A DNA stretch of 64,000 nucleotides from Meconema thalassinum (Eukaryota > Arthropoda > Insecta > Orthoptera > Tettigoniidae). Positions within the stretch are counted from its first letter, which is position 1, and every line of letters starts with the position of its first letter. A program made the translations under genes and the position numbers. Location of the stretch: contig OX336389.2 of the NCBI GenBank assembly GCA_946902985.2, forward strand, positions 345,376,444 through 345,440,443, written 5' to 3'. Positions 9,670-20,267 of the stretch are shown here, in pieces. Under the pieces are notes generated by a model that was not told where the DNA came from, searched no databases, and worked only from the letters and a program-made list of their open reading frames with translations.

Positions 9670-11015
9670 GGTCAGAATCTCAGTCTGTAGCATGCCCTGT
9701 CCATACAATTATACAGGAACCCTATGACCTAAATGTGAGAAATGAATTATTACATGAACTAAATGATGAAGGTATTATTCAGGAAGTGGTTAGTAAGAGC
9801 CCCATAGTTAAATTTAACGTGTCCGAGGCGTACACAGATGTTTTAATTGATAGTGGTTGTATGAAGAGTTGCATAAGTAGTGCATTTTATGATAAAATGA
9901 AAGGAACTGGAGTAAATTTTGAGGAGATGCCAATTAAAAGCACTTTTGTTATCACAGCTGTTGGGAAGAGGTCTAAAGTAATTTCTAAGCAAGTTTTAGT
10001 AGACATTAAAATTAATAATCATGTAGAGAAGCAGATTTGCCTTGTAATTCCAAATTTAGTATTCAGTGTTATCTTGGGTTCAGAGTGGCTAAGTAGAGTG
10101 TCTGGTAACTTATGTTATGATGTAGGGAGTTTGAAATTTAAATGGGGAAATTCTGAAGTAGAAGTAGCGTTCAATGACCATATTCAGAGGAGTAGTATTG
10201 TAGGTGTGATTTGTACTTTAAATGAGATATCGCCAGCCGTAGAGCGGGGTTCTCCATGTTTTGTGGGCAGTGTGATTACGAACAGAAGTCAAGAGGACTC
10301 GTTACGTGAGGCTGCATTTCAGGGAAATATAGAGGATGAACAGTGCGTTCGGCTCTATGATGTGTTATGGTGTAATAGGAGAGTTTTTGAGGATCGCATT
10401 GGTATGGCCAATTGCTATACACATTCATTGAACGTTATTGATAGGTCAGTATTCACAGGACATAGATATCCTGTACCTTTTGCTTATCAGAGTGCAGTTG
10501 AGGCACAAATTAACCAGATGCTTGAAGATGGGATTATTGAGCACTCTAACAGTCCATATGTTAATTCTTTGATCACGGTACCCAAGACCGACGGCACTGT
10601 TCGTATTTGTTTAGACGCTCGTTTGGTTAACAGTAGAATTAGTTCAGATCAGCTGAAATCTATGTCAATAGAGGAATTAATGCAAACATTTGAGGGGAAG
10701 AAGTATTTCACTTGTGTAGATTTGAGTTCGAGTTTTTGGCAAGTGCCACTTATGTACGAAGATAGACCATTTACAGCTTTTAGTCATAAATATAACCTTT
10801 ATCAATTTTGTAGAACACCTTATGGGTTAAAGAGTAGTTCAGCAGCTTTAATTAGGGCTTTAAACATCGCATTAGGGGATGACACAGGAGAGTTTGTAAC
10901 CATTTACATTGATGATATGGTAATTAGTTCACGCAGTTTTGAGGAGCATCTATGTCATTTAAATATAGTTTTTCAGAAGTTAGATCAGGCAGGGTTCACT
11001 TTGAAGCTGTCTTAA
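9648..11015 (+). CDS. pol: Gypsy pol: protease and reverse transcriptase, truncated
   Basis: The frame is -1 relative to gag and open from the slippery site. I start it there rather than at the first in-frame start-like codon (GTG, 9735), because Gypsy pol is normally made by frameshifting. An aspartic protease motif VLIDSGC lies at about residue 60. Reverse transcriptase motifs follow: VPKTDGTVRICLDAR, FTCVDLSSSFWQVPL, RTPYGLKSS and the catalytic YIDDMV. The frame stops just after the thumb (FTLKLS). The next bases (11016-11110) still encode FLGH-type sequence in another frame, then the gene is interrupted. RNase H and the integrase core are absent, so the copy could move only with help from an intact relative. 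Confidence 0.85.
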   Translation, partial: REPGCEVRSESQSVACPVHTIIQEPYDLNVRNELLHELNDEGIIQEVVSKSPIVKFNVSEAYTDVLIDSGCMKSCISSAFYDKMKGTGVNFEEMPIKSTFVITAVGKRSKVISKQVLVDIKINNHVEKQICLVIPNLVFSVILGSEWLSRVSGNLCYDVGSLKFKWGNSEVEVAFNDHIQRSSIVGVICTLNEISPAVERGSPCFVGSVITNRSQEDSLREAAFQGNIEDEQCVRLYDVLWCNRRVFEDRIGMANCYTHSLNVIDRSVFTGHRYPVPFAYQSAVEAQINQMLEDGIIEHSNSPYVNSLITVPKTDGTVRICLDARLVNSRISSDQLKSMSIEELMQTFEGKKYFTCVDLSSSFWQVPLMYEDRPFTAFSHKYNLYQFCRTPYGLKSSSAALIRALNIALGDDTGEFVTIYIDDMVISSRSFEEHLCHLNIVFQKLDQAGFTLKLS

Positions 11016-11216
11016 GTCGTCATTCTGTCAGTCAGAAGTGACATTTTTAGGTCATAGAGTGTCGAGTAGTGGTGTGACACCAGAGGAAAGTAGGGTTAGC
11101 AGGTGTGGACAGTAGCAACAGGGCATCGTTACAGACACTGAGAAATATGCTAGGTAGAGCAACGTGATGACGTTCATTTAAGGGAGCCACTTGCAAGGTT
11201 GGAAGCAGGTGACGCA

Positions 11217-11333
11217 GAAACATTTATAGTTTCCAAACGTATTGGCAAAACAGCATATGTGCTGGAGAATAGTGAGGGAAATAGATTATATGGAACGTAT
11301 AATATACATAGTCTACGAAAATATGTGTCATAA
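11217..11333 (+). pseudogene. Gypsy integrase C-terminal remnant
   Basis: A 38-codon frame contains IVSKRIGKTAYVLENSEG and then TYNIHSLRKYVS before TAA. This is the C-terminal end of a Gypsy integrase, where the nascent DNA is gripped beside the catalytic core. It follows the reverse transcriptase by only about 200 bp, so the intervening RNase H and catalytic integrase (about 2 kb in complete relatives) have been deleted. Confidence 0.65.
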
Positions 11334-12402
11334 AGTGAGTGTGTTTAGCTGGCGAGCCAGCCTATCAAATGAGTAAGTGTGGTGTCTGGTGCGTGGAAGA
11401 TCTGGTCTTAAGGCAGGCGTATCAGAAGTCACACAGGGGGGTAGTATGTAAGTAAATGAGAGTTTTTAAGGTACAGGGAAATATGACGGGATTGTCGGAT
11501 GCTGTTGAGCACTAAATTGTCTCGATGCACCAAGGCCATTTTGGCAGCGCTGATGGGTTCCCATTTATCTCCAAGAGATGGGGGAGCGCTTGTATAGGGC
11601 TTGTTAGCTTAAGGCGTCCACGAGATAAAAGATGGGCCATCAGAATGCGAGACAGTCCTTCATGAAACTCATACATATCAGCACACGTGATTTCTGTTTA
11701 CGGCCTCGCCATGTAAGATTTGTAAGTGTGTAATTTAAGATAATTTGTACAGAGGTATTATTTGTGTGAGAAGAACTGATCTGTGTTGAGAACTAGTATT
11801 AAGTAGAATATGGTCTAAGGGAACTTAACAAGACAGGGCGATTACGGCACAGAAATATTTGGTGTTATATGTAATGCACATTTACTGGTTTTTTTTTCAG
11901 AAGTCAATATTAATTTAATCATCTTTAAAGAGAGATTAAGTATTATGGTCACGAGGCGCTGCCACAGTAGTGTGATCGTGTGCTCGGTGATAAGTGAGAT
12001 TAAATTTCACCATAAGGAGGGGACCTCCAGTGAAATTAGGGAGTTCTATGGTGATATAAATATATCAGAACACCTTCAATGCGTGTGATATGACATCAGA
12101 AATACATAGTGCTCACACATTAATTATGTCTATTTCTGCAACATAGAGAAATTTGAGAGGCGGAAATATCCATGGAACACTATTCCATACGTAAAACCTT
12201 GGACTGGTTGCAAAGTGCAATCCATAGTGACAACAAACTTTGACGCAAAGTGCGTGAAGAAAAAATATGAGTGTATATATCTGTAATTTAGGGTGATTTC
12301 GTTTATGTAATATGTATTTTGGATGGGGTTTATTAACGTGTCTGGGATAATCGGATAATGGACCGTCGTCACGGTAAATCATCCGATGATCCGAGGCGAA
12401 TA
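11334..12402 (+). other. Gypsy 3' untranslated region
   Basis: About 1.07 kb between pol and the 3' LTR with no ORF of note and no envelope-like gene. A purine run AAGGAGGGGA lies near 12015, but the bases just before the LTR (12380-12402) are not purine-rich. Confidence 0.6.
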
Positions 12403-13764
12403 TGTAACGTGTTTTTCGAGGGGTTTTATGCAACTGGCATAAGTCAGTAGGAAGCCATTCTATATTTATTTACGCGGCAAATTGTTCAGCCGAGAGAATT
12501 TTTCATGTTAATTTATTATTATTATTAATTTATTATAATTATTATTTAGATATTTTCGGAGCATTTTATAAAAATTATTAGCATTCAGATAGGTTTTCTA
12601 AGTCATAGAAAACGCTATCATGCAAATTATTACGAACGACGATATCATAGAAAATTATTTGATTATGGAATTTTACGGAGTTTTGTCAGTTAGGGTATTT
12701 GAGAGACATGACTCACTGGGAATTCGAATACAAGCTGATTCCTGTCGAGAAGCATGACGCAATCTTGGGTCGCATCGTCCAGGAAAGGCGAATTGTTGGA
12801 ACGGAACCCTCCCGCCGAGTGTAATGACCCAGAGAAGGGGAGTATAGCGAGTGGGGTACAGCCAATCAGCGGAGACAACGTAAGCTAGGAGTCGGCTGAA
12901 GAGTGGGGAGCCGGCGTGTGCATATATCGTTCGACGCGCCGTGAAACGAGGACTATCTGTGAAATACTTCAGGAGTATGGATGCGTGTGCGAGTCGCTCC
13001 GATGTTCAGTGGAGTTAGGGACAATCTGTGTAGAACTTGCAGAGTACGGTCGCAAGTACGTGTCGCTCCGATGTTCAGTGGAGTTAGCGACGAACTTTTG
13101 TAAAACTTGGTTGTACGAGTGTTTGGGTCCGAGGTACGGACCATAGAATTATCTAATCTACCAGTATATCATCAACTTCCGACGGAGATGACGACGTCCA
13201 GGAGACTGTGGGAAGCTCACAACATCATCAAGAACGAGGGAAAATGCTTTGGCAATTTCCAGTGGTAAGCGCCAATGACGCAGAAATAACGCAATCTCTC
13301 ATTTTCTTTGTTTTACATTTCATATTTCAGTAACTTCATAGCTTGGAAATAAGAGTAAAATCAATTTATCAGACTCCGTTTTCACGTAATTTTCTATCGG
13401 TAATATTCAAATCACAACGCTCCAATTTAAATTTTATACTTATTATTATTATTAATTTTGCTATACTTGTTTTATATAATAAATTCATTTCTTTTACAAT
13501 GCAATCTTTGCTTTCAGTAGGTAGCATTAGATATAGACCAATTCCTTCTCCTGATACAATTGTTTGTTGGGTTAATGATCAAATCATACCACGATCTGAG
13601 TGAATAGAGTCTTGAATGTGTTCTGCCAGAGCTAGACGTTGTTAAATACAAATTTAGATTTCAACATTGCATTGAGGTCTTGGCGCCCATTAAAACAACA
13701 TAGCTTAGGCAAAGGTAAACAGTTACATTTCTCACCCAACAGTAGGGGCAGCCAAAACGTTTCA
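12403..13764 (+). repeat. 3' LTR of the Gypsy element
   Basis: It is the same sequence as 6329-7692 apart from about six substitutions, one ATT unit fewer and one extra A. It ends CGTTTCA, followed directly by the CTAT duplication and the resumed LINE A. Confidence 0.95.
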
Positions 13765-14254
13765 CTATCATCTAGAAATACCATTACTAACTCTTTCCCT
13801 TTTTCAAGATTTTTCTCAAGCATTCTTGCAGCAAAGATCAAGTCAATATTACTCCTTCCTGGTCTAAAGCCATGTTGTTCTTCTTCTAAAGCCTTTTCTA
13901 AGTGCCTGAATAGGTTTTTTTTTTTTTTTTTTTTTTTCTTCCAAGATCTTTAGACCCTGGGATAACATAGATATTCCATGATAGTTCTCGCACATTTTTC
14001 GGCTTCCTTTTTTAAACAAGGGCACTATTACTCCTTTAATCCAGTCATCAGGGATCTTATTGTAATATTCTGTACAACCAATGTATCCCATTAATTCCTG
14101 CTGCTTTTATCATGTCTGAATTTATTTCATCAAATCCACAGGATTTCCCTATGATCATAGCTTTTAACCCCTCAGGCCGGCTATTTAATCCGGAGGTGTT
14201 CACTTCTCTGGCGGTATTTATATTGATGCTCTGCAGAGGTTTAGACACCAACAA
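13765..14254 (-). pseudogene. LINE A reverse transcriptase, N-terminal half
   Basis: The minus strand reads KSCGFDEINSDMIKAAGING, then IPDDWIKGVIVPLFKKGSRK, then YHGISMLSQGLKILE, and after an A-tract (minus-strand sense) EEEQHGF and ARMLEKNLEKGKELVMVFLD. These are the conserved motifs 0 to 3 of a non-LTR reverse transcriptase. The protein breaks at the Gypsy insertion after FLDD and resumes at 6328 with SIARSK. Twenty-two consecutive T bases at 13915-13936 (A on the sense strand) replace several expected residues. The gene is dead. Confidence 0.8.
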
Positions 14255-14488
14255 GGTAAAAAATTAATAATGTTAAATCTATGAAATATAACGTAATGAA
14301 AATTTTAGGATTACTTACCGAGATCATGTCCAATGTTTCTCAGTAATATATGTGACGACTGCTTTTCAGGGTTGTCCATGATCACACTCATTATTTACAA
14401 AAATATAATAATTTGATAAGTTCCACTTTTGGAATTTGTTTCAGGTATCTTTACAATGAAAGCAAAATATTTACATGATAATGCTCAA

Positions 14489-14850
14489 TCATATACATGT
14501 ATCCCATGCAGAATTGTCAACAAAATGTAAATATCGCAATATTAGTTCAAACCTGTCCCTTGGCATTGTTTGAGGGAATATAGGGGTTTCTAAAAATTCA
14601 TCCCTGGTGAAATAGCTCTTTAGGGTAGGTTTCTGCATTATCCCCATCAACATTACAAGCCCCAGGGGCACACAAATGTTGCCCCCTGTCACAGACTCCC
14701 ACTTCCTGGCGCGCGACCTTGGCTATACATTCTGCCGCGTACATATTTGTTTCTCAAACAATAATAGTTCAATCACTTTGTCGTTGAAAAACAGCAAAAT
14801 ACACGTAAAATAGACGTGAAATGTCTTCTTGTACCCAGCATACCCATGAA
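14489..14850 (-). pseudogene. piggyBac transposase fragment
   Basis: The minus strand, in one frame with an internal stop, reads LLFFNDKVIELLLFEKQI, then (after the stop) RARKWESVTGG, NICVPLGLVMLMGI, KSYFTRDEFLETPIFPQ and RFELILRYLHFVDN. This is the N-terminal part of the piggyBac transposase domain (DDE_Tnp_1_7) up to just before the first catalytic aspartate. The rest is absent. A TTAA at about 15549-15552, next to CCCTTCAAGCCGG on the minus strand, may be its right end. The left end could not be fixed. It is unrelated in sequence to the intact piggyBac at 21193. Confidence 0.6.
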
Positions 14851-15551
14851 GGGGATCCTTTGTGTGCTCATGACGAAGTCTACCTCTTGCCACAAACACT
14901 GAACAGCGGTCGTTGTTATTACAGCTGAAGCTACTGTATTTCTTCTCCATCAGCGCTGACTGCCACTTCTCCAATAACATCATGCTGTGCATAGTCCGTA
15001 TCAGTACCGAAAATATCGCTTCCCTATACATCACTTCCACTACTGTCATTTATCAAACCAATAATCTCTGCACCCATAAGAGAAAGAGATGGCCCGGCAA
15101 TTCCTCTGTGACTGAGTAGCCTGCGAAGCAAAAAATTATCTACCAAGTATTTACTTTCGGTGTTTCCCCTTCATAAGTGACAAAAATTGCCAAGTTAGAT
15201 ATAGTTCACAAAACATTCTTGAGATGGCAGGAAAGGATGAGGTACCTTCTAAAGCAACTAACTTGAAACTCAATAGAGCACGTTTCATGTTCTTTCCCTG
15301 ATCGATATGAGTCATCAAAAGCAACGGATATCGATCAACTTCGTATTAGTTCTAATTATGGAACAGAGATGGCATGAAAGTGCATAACTTCTCGGTTCAT
15401 AACGTGAAAAAAGATCCTGCGAAGCAGCATTGTTTCATGCGTAATAGGCATTCTAACTTCCGCCTGCACCGGCCGTTTGTGGTACGTCGAACCGGCTGGA
15501 CGAGTAGAGTCAAGCGGACGTACAGTATACGGTGAACCGGCTTGAAGGGTT

Positions 15552-16370
15552 AAAGCTTCTTTCACTTCAAACCAGGTTGGGGGTGGTTCTTGGCAGTTTT
15601 CATCATTAGCCCCTAAATTGACGTTTGTGTCCTCAGTGTCATTATTAGTTGCATCATTTAATAGTTGATCAAAATACTGTCCCATTAACTTCCTGATTTC
15701 ATTTATGCTTCTTATCACCTCTCCATTATTTCCTTCCAAAGCTGTAACTGATTTCTGATGTCTGTTATTGTTTTTCATAGTTTCATATAGTAATTTCTTA
15801 TTACCTTGTGTATCTTCCTCCAGTTTCTTCACAAATTCATCCCTAATCTTATCCTTCTCGTGATTAATTATGTGTATAACTCTTAATTTGTGCTCTCGAT
15901 ATTCTTGAGCAAGTGATCTAATTTTAGCCTCATTTCTGTCATTCTTTTGTGTCTCCACTTCTAATTTTCTCTTTACTTTGTTCCTTTATCTTGACTTCCT
16001 TATTCCACCAGGCAGTCTCTTTATGTCAAACCTTGCTACTTGTCTCGCCACATAATTCTCTAGCTTCTTCAATTAAGACATTTCAAAAATTTTGCCACTT
16101 TTGCCAATTTTGTTAGTCATATAGTTAATTATCGTTGCTTCAAGGGGTGGAGCAGTGAGGTCACCTGCCCCAAGTAGCAGTTTACCCTTCCCATTCCCAT
16201 ACACTGGTACAGATCTTACATATCCCCTGTTTATTCTTACATGTTATAACTGTTGCCCGAATTCATTGAAAAGCTTCAATATCCATCTTTTAGGTTGCTC
16301 TTATTCCTCTTACCCTCTGCTGTTAAATTGATGAGCCTCCTAGTCATTCTTTCTTAACAATAAGCTATAC
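15552..16370 (-). pseudogene. LINE A, region between endonuclease and reverse transcriptase
   Basis: The minus frame at 15958-15552 encodes a charged helical linker (IRSLAQEYREHKLRVIHI, KKLLYETMKNNNRHQKSV, GEVIRSINEIRKLMGQYFDQLL) ending PPPTWFEVKEAL. This is the stretch that precedes motif 0 in such elements. Further upstream (to about 16370) are weaker pieces including a tryptophan pair before a basic helix. EVKEAL is followed by a TTAA, where the piggyBac-like remnant begins. I infer that this and 13765-14254 are one LINE copy. Left of 16370 no further LINE sequence was recognised. Confidence 0.55.
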
Positions 16371-16750
16371 ATTGCTTTGACATAACTCATTCACTCGCCA
16401 AGTCAAATGGAACAGTTTTGAACATCTCATTAACTAAAAACCTAGTAGAATATCTAGCAAATTATGTACATTTTATATACTAGTGACTATACCAACGGTA
16501 GGGTTTGGTATTTGAACAAAATAAGGCAACATATAGAAAAAAGGTAAAATATAAACAAAATTGTTATTGCAAAGACAATAGTGAAACACAACAAATAGTG
16601 TAATGGGGAAATAACAGTGTGGTTATTGGAAAACATACAGCAAGAAATATTATATTAGTATAAAGTATTTTTTAACAGTTTTAACATATGAACAACAATA
16701 AACATATATGGAAAAGTGCACCAGTTTTTTATACATTACAGATGTTGTGT
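16371..16750. other. No gene seen
   Basis: A+T-rich sequence with no recognisable feature. Confidence 0.4.
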
Positions 16751-16755
16751 GTATA

Positions 16756-17525
16756 AGGCGTGATCAAAAAGATTCTGTTTGACGGACATACAGTCCAATA
16801 TCCATATGCCAATCAGGCAAAATCGCCATGAGTATTGAGGTACTAATCCCACCAACGCACCAGGTTGAAGATCTCCGTGTGGTAAAACACAGTGTCCTGC
16901 TGTGTGAAGAAGTAAGTAACCGCCTGCTGCACATCCTCGCCCGACAGGAATTGCCGACCCTTCAAGGCCTTCTTTAAGGAACCAAAGGTGTGATAATCAC
17001 ATGGGGAGAGATCAGGACTATAGGGCGGAGTCCTCGAATGTGTCCCACTTGAGTTGGCATACCTTCTGCGTTACGACCTTTGCGTTACGGGGACATGCAT
17101 TATCATGAAGCAGCACTTCCTTGTCGCAGTTTTCCCCTGACTATGTGCTATAATTTCTCCCGTGTTGCACAGTACCGTTTCCCAGCGATGGAGACACCAG
17201 GTTTCTTGAAATCAATAAGCAATGGGCCCCAGTAATCAAAGAACAGGGTGAGGATCACTTTTCCAGGGGATAGTTGGCTCTTGAATTTTTTGGGATGATG
17301 GGACGATGGATGATGCCACTGCATTGTCGACTCTTTCGATTCTAGTTCCCAGTGGTGGTACCAGCTTACGTCGCCTGCAACAATGCTCTCCAGGAACGTG
17401 TTGCCTTTAACATTGAAACGCATCAGGTGCTGCAGGCAAATGGCCATCTGGTGTGATTTTTGTTCTGCATTCAGCGCCCGGGGTATTGCTACAGCAACGC
17501 CCTCAAACGGAAACTCTTTGAACAC
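16756..17525 (-). pseudogene. Mariner transposase, 5'-truncated
   Basis: The minus strand encodes LNAEQKSHQMAICLQHL, then ESIVAGDVSWYHHWELESK (first catalytic Asp) and SPGKVILTLFFDYWGPLLID in one frame. After frameshifts come a DNA-type motif (HDNA-like, about 17095), then SPDLSPCDYHTFGSLKKALK and a complete C-terminus ending FNLVRWWD at 16843. This is the catalytic half of a mariner (IS630/Tc1) cut-and-paste transposase. The N-terminal DNA-binding helix-turn-helix region is missing. The left end GGCGTGATCAAAAAGATTC near 16757 may be the terminal repeat. The gene is dead. Confidence 0.75.
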
Positions 17526-17559
17526 TCCTTATTTTATAGATTGTTATGATATATGGTAG

Positions 17560-17585
17560 CTGATGGTCTTGTGTAGGACCGAAAC
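17560..17585 (+). other. Hammerhead-like hairpin motif (degenerate)
   Basis: CTGATGGTC, a seven-base loop, GACC and GAAAC form the same layout as the other motifs in this window, but one core A is missing. It is followed by ATGTATTAAC, like the ATGTACC after the copy at 20239. Confidence 0.3.
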
Positions 17586-17779
17586 ATGTATTAACAAGTA
17601 GTAGAATATTTAAAATTATATTGTGAAGTGGACAAGAATACGAAGGTCTCTAACTTAGAAATAAGCTGCCTCAGTGGAGTGGTAAAGATCCAGATCAGGT
17701 AGTTTTATCTAAACCATTTTCGTTTCATCCATGGCAGTGAGCTGTTTTTATTTTCATCTTTTCATTTCATGCCATTTCA

Positions 17780-17838
17780 TTACATTAGGGGCCGATAACC
17801 TAGATGTTAGGCCCCTTAAAACAACAATTATCATCATC
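17780..17838 (+). repeat. 3' tail of a SINE/LINE family with ATC tail
   Basis: GGGGCCGATAACCTAGATG is followed by a TTAGGCCCC stretch, TTAAAACAACAATTATCATC and short ATC units. The block CCCCTTAAAACAACAAT recurs at about 56312, so this is a shared retroposon tail. Confidence 0.55.
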
Positions 17839-17844
17839 CATAAG

Positions 17845-18475
17845 GAACGAATACGACATCACAAATCAATTCATCTCTGCCCTGAAGAAGATTCTACTGA
17901 AAGCTCTGAATCGTGTTGTTGCCTACAGGGAAACCACTGGTCTGCCCCTTCCAAATTTTCTGGCCATTACTCGCTGGGGATTGTGGATTGAGTGTGCTGC
18001 TATGTTGTGTGAGAATTTTGACAAAATTAGAGAGTTTGTGCTTTCTTTGGATCCAGCCGACGCAGGTGCAATTTCCAAGGCACAGCAACTTCTGTTACCG
18101 GAGAAAATACATAATTTGCATAATTGTGTCCATAGTTACAAGTACCTGACGACAGTTATTAAGCGATTAGAAGAACAAGGTCTGGAAAAGGAAAAACAAT
18201 GGGATATTTTTCTTCCGTGAGGGAGCAGTTGGATAGCCTTGCCAAAGACAAACTTGAGTCTAGTCTTCAGAAGAATCCAGACATTGTGGAATTCGCCACA
18301 TCTATAGAGTTGCCATTCTGAGTGAACACAAGGTTTGCCCCACTGATTTCTGTGGATGTCGAAAGAAGCTTTAGCATCTACAAAGACATTCTTTCTATCT
18401 CCTAATAGAAACAGACTTACTTTTAAAAATGTAGAGATGCTTAATGTCTTGAAGTACAACAGCTTCTTGTTTTTT
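17845..18475 (+). pseudogene. hAT transposase C-terminal half
   Basis: One frame reads NEYDITNQFISALKKIL, then LPLPNFLAITRWGLWIECA, AENFDK-like CENFDKIREFVLSLD, and IKRLEEQGLEKEKQWDIF. The first few residues of the open frame are the SINE tail before it. Beyond the stop at 18220 another frame reads VREQLDSLAKDKLES and then FAPLISVDVERSFSIYKDIL followed by RNRLTFKNVEML-like codons. The last part is the hAT dimerisation domain. The protein would be a hAT-superfamily transposase that cuts out its own element. The N-terminal zinc finger and catalytic start are missing and there are several stops. Confidence 0.65.
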
Positions 18476-19140
18476 TTTCCTTCTTTTGATGAGTGATTTG
18501 ATGTACTTGTTTATAATTCAATAAAATGGAATAGAGGAAAGAGAGAATTAGTTGAATAAGCCAGCACCTATTTGCCCCTTTTCTCTTTTACCTTATTTGA
18601 GTACCTTTTCCCTTCCGTTTTTCATCTAAAATTTGCACCTAAAAATCCTAACCCTGCTGATGACTCTTGTAGATTACCTACAACTTAGGAACATCGGCCC
18701 GATAAGTTTGTCCTAAATACTTCACTTTCTTAGGTTCACCCGTGGTCTACTTATAACTGAATTTGGACTTAATGCTCTGGCGGTGTTTTCCATTTAATTA
18801 TAACTTCGTGCAGCTTCAAAATTCTGACTATTGTCGAATACTATTCCTACCCGGATGTAGGCAACTAGCTGATTCTCCATTTGCATTTCAAATATACAGT
18901 ACAATTTATACAACATAACCCTGAATTCATACACGTGTCTATCAAAACTGATTATATACACCATATTGCAGTCTTTACACATATGACTGGATGTTATTGT
19001 ACAAACACAACTTTATGTGCAGTGCAAATACTTCGCCCAACACAAACATCGTTATTGATTTATTGCAAGAAAATGATTTTACCACGATCACAATGTCGAC
19101 TACATCTAGTCAATACACTAGGCTAGTCCGAATGAATTCT
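18476..19140. other. No gene seen
   Basis: A T-rich tail follows the hAT relic, then A+T-rich sequence without recognisable motifs. Some may be the untranslated end of that hAT element. Confidence 0.4.
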
Positions 19141-19149
19141 CAACACAAC

Positions 19150-19244
19150 CGGTACCTACCGAAACTCAAAAAAATAATAAAGCTCCTGGTAATGACAACA
19201 TCCCAGCTGAACTAATTATATCTGGTGGTGAAGTATTACATATA
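19150..19244 (+). pseudogene. LINE B reverse transcriptase, N-terminal piece
   Basis: The plus strand reads NNKAPGNDNIPAELIISGG and then EVLHI, the motif 0 region of a non-LTR reverse transcriptase. It stops at the left end of the hAT element at 19245 and continues at 25493. The 5' end of the LINE is not defined; sequence before about 19150 is not recognisable. Confidence 0.7.
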
Positions 19245-19803
19245 CAGACCTGCCAGCCCTTCCGATTTATTCAGAAACTTTCCAAATTTTCACCTCGTCT
19301 TCCGATCTTCTTAATTACTATTATTTCTTCCGAATTTTGGGCCCCAGTGATATATTGTAAAAGAAAAAGGAACTGAAAATAATTTCCATTCTCAAGGAGA
19401 TTCTCTCGTAAGTCGTAATTGCTTTTGTGATTTGCGTAACCTTGGTTTTTTGTGTAAGTTTGTGTAAGTTCCTCGCTTGGTTGTGAGCTCCATAGCTGCA
19501 ATCTCGGAATGGTGAGTCGGCTGATCGGCCTACCGCATACCGATTGGTGGTATTTTACGGACAAACAGGTGTCAAGCCTACGCTGATTAGTCGAGGCTGG
19601 CCACGTAATTGTGCAGAATGGGATTGAAACCTTGTATGCTACGCGCGGCATTTGTGACTTGTTCCGTTTTACGCCACGTGTTTATACTCTGCTAGTGTCA
19701 CGTTTAGTGAATTTAATTGAGGTATTAATGTATGCTAACAAACTAATAATTTCCGTCCTTTTCAATACAATGTTTTGATTATCTATTTAACCAATTAGGT
19801 ACA

Positions 19804-19833
19804 TGTTTCGAACATCATTATGTTCTTCTTCAG
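19804..19833 (-). other. Hammerhead-like hairpin motif in the left foldback arm
   Basis: On the minus strand CTGAAGA is followed by A, a GAAC/GTTC stem with an eight-base loop, then GAAAC. It is the mirror copy of 20239-20267. Confidence 0.4.
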
Positions 19834-20238
19834 CCTCAATACATAGTTAGAACTTAGACAAGTAAGATACACACTATCAATCACTTATAATAAAATTGAC
19901 ACTTACATTGACATAGTACAGTCTAAAATTTAATGCTACGCGTTAAAATACGGTGCGTCGTTAAAATTAGTTGAAACACATAAAACTTTGTCCGTATGTC
20001 CAATGTTCTATTATTAACATAGAACCTTCTTATTTATTGAAAGGTTAGACTCTGTGCGTTGCTCCATATGAAAGTTTTGACAAGCGTCCTTGAAACTTCT
20101 CATTCCTGTTGGATGGAGATGGTGAGATAACAAATTGATGTGCTGTGCTGCTGTTTGTTGAAAGCCGGAAATTAAAATAGTTCGAGGATGATTGATAGTG
20201 TGTATCTTACTTGTCTAAGTTCTAACTATGTATTGAGG

Positions 20239-20267
20239 CTGAAGAAGAACATAATGATGTTCGAAAC
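20239..20267 (+). other. Hammerhead-like hairpin motif in the right foldback arm
   Basis: CTGAAGA, A, GAAC, loop, GTTC, GAAAC, then ATGTACC. The layout matches the CUGANGA/GAAA core with one extra base. Cleavage is not established. Confidence 0.4.

Larger units (their letters stand above)
6329..13764 (+). mobile_element. Gypsy/Ty3-type LTR retrotransposon, internally deleted
   Basis: Two LTRs of 1364 and 1362 bp bound the element, each starting TGTAACGTG and ending CGTTTCA. The four bases CTAT flank it on both sides (6325-6328 and 13765-13768), the target duplication size expected for Gypsy. Inside are a primer binding site, gag, and a pol that breaks off after the reverse transcriptase. RNase H and most of the integrase are missing, and no env-like ORF is present. 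The LTRs differ at about six substitutions plus two small indels, so the insertion is recent. It interrupts LINE A. Confidence 0.95.

Noticed and set aside
12113..12433. 106-residue minus-strand ORF crossing into the 3' LTR
   Set aside because: It is unrelated to envelope proteins and depends on the LTR edge. No signal or membrane pattern is convincing.
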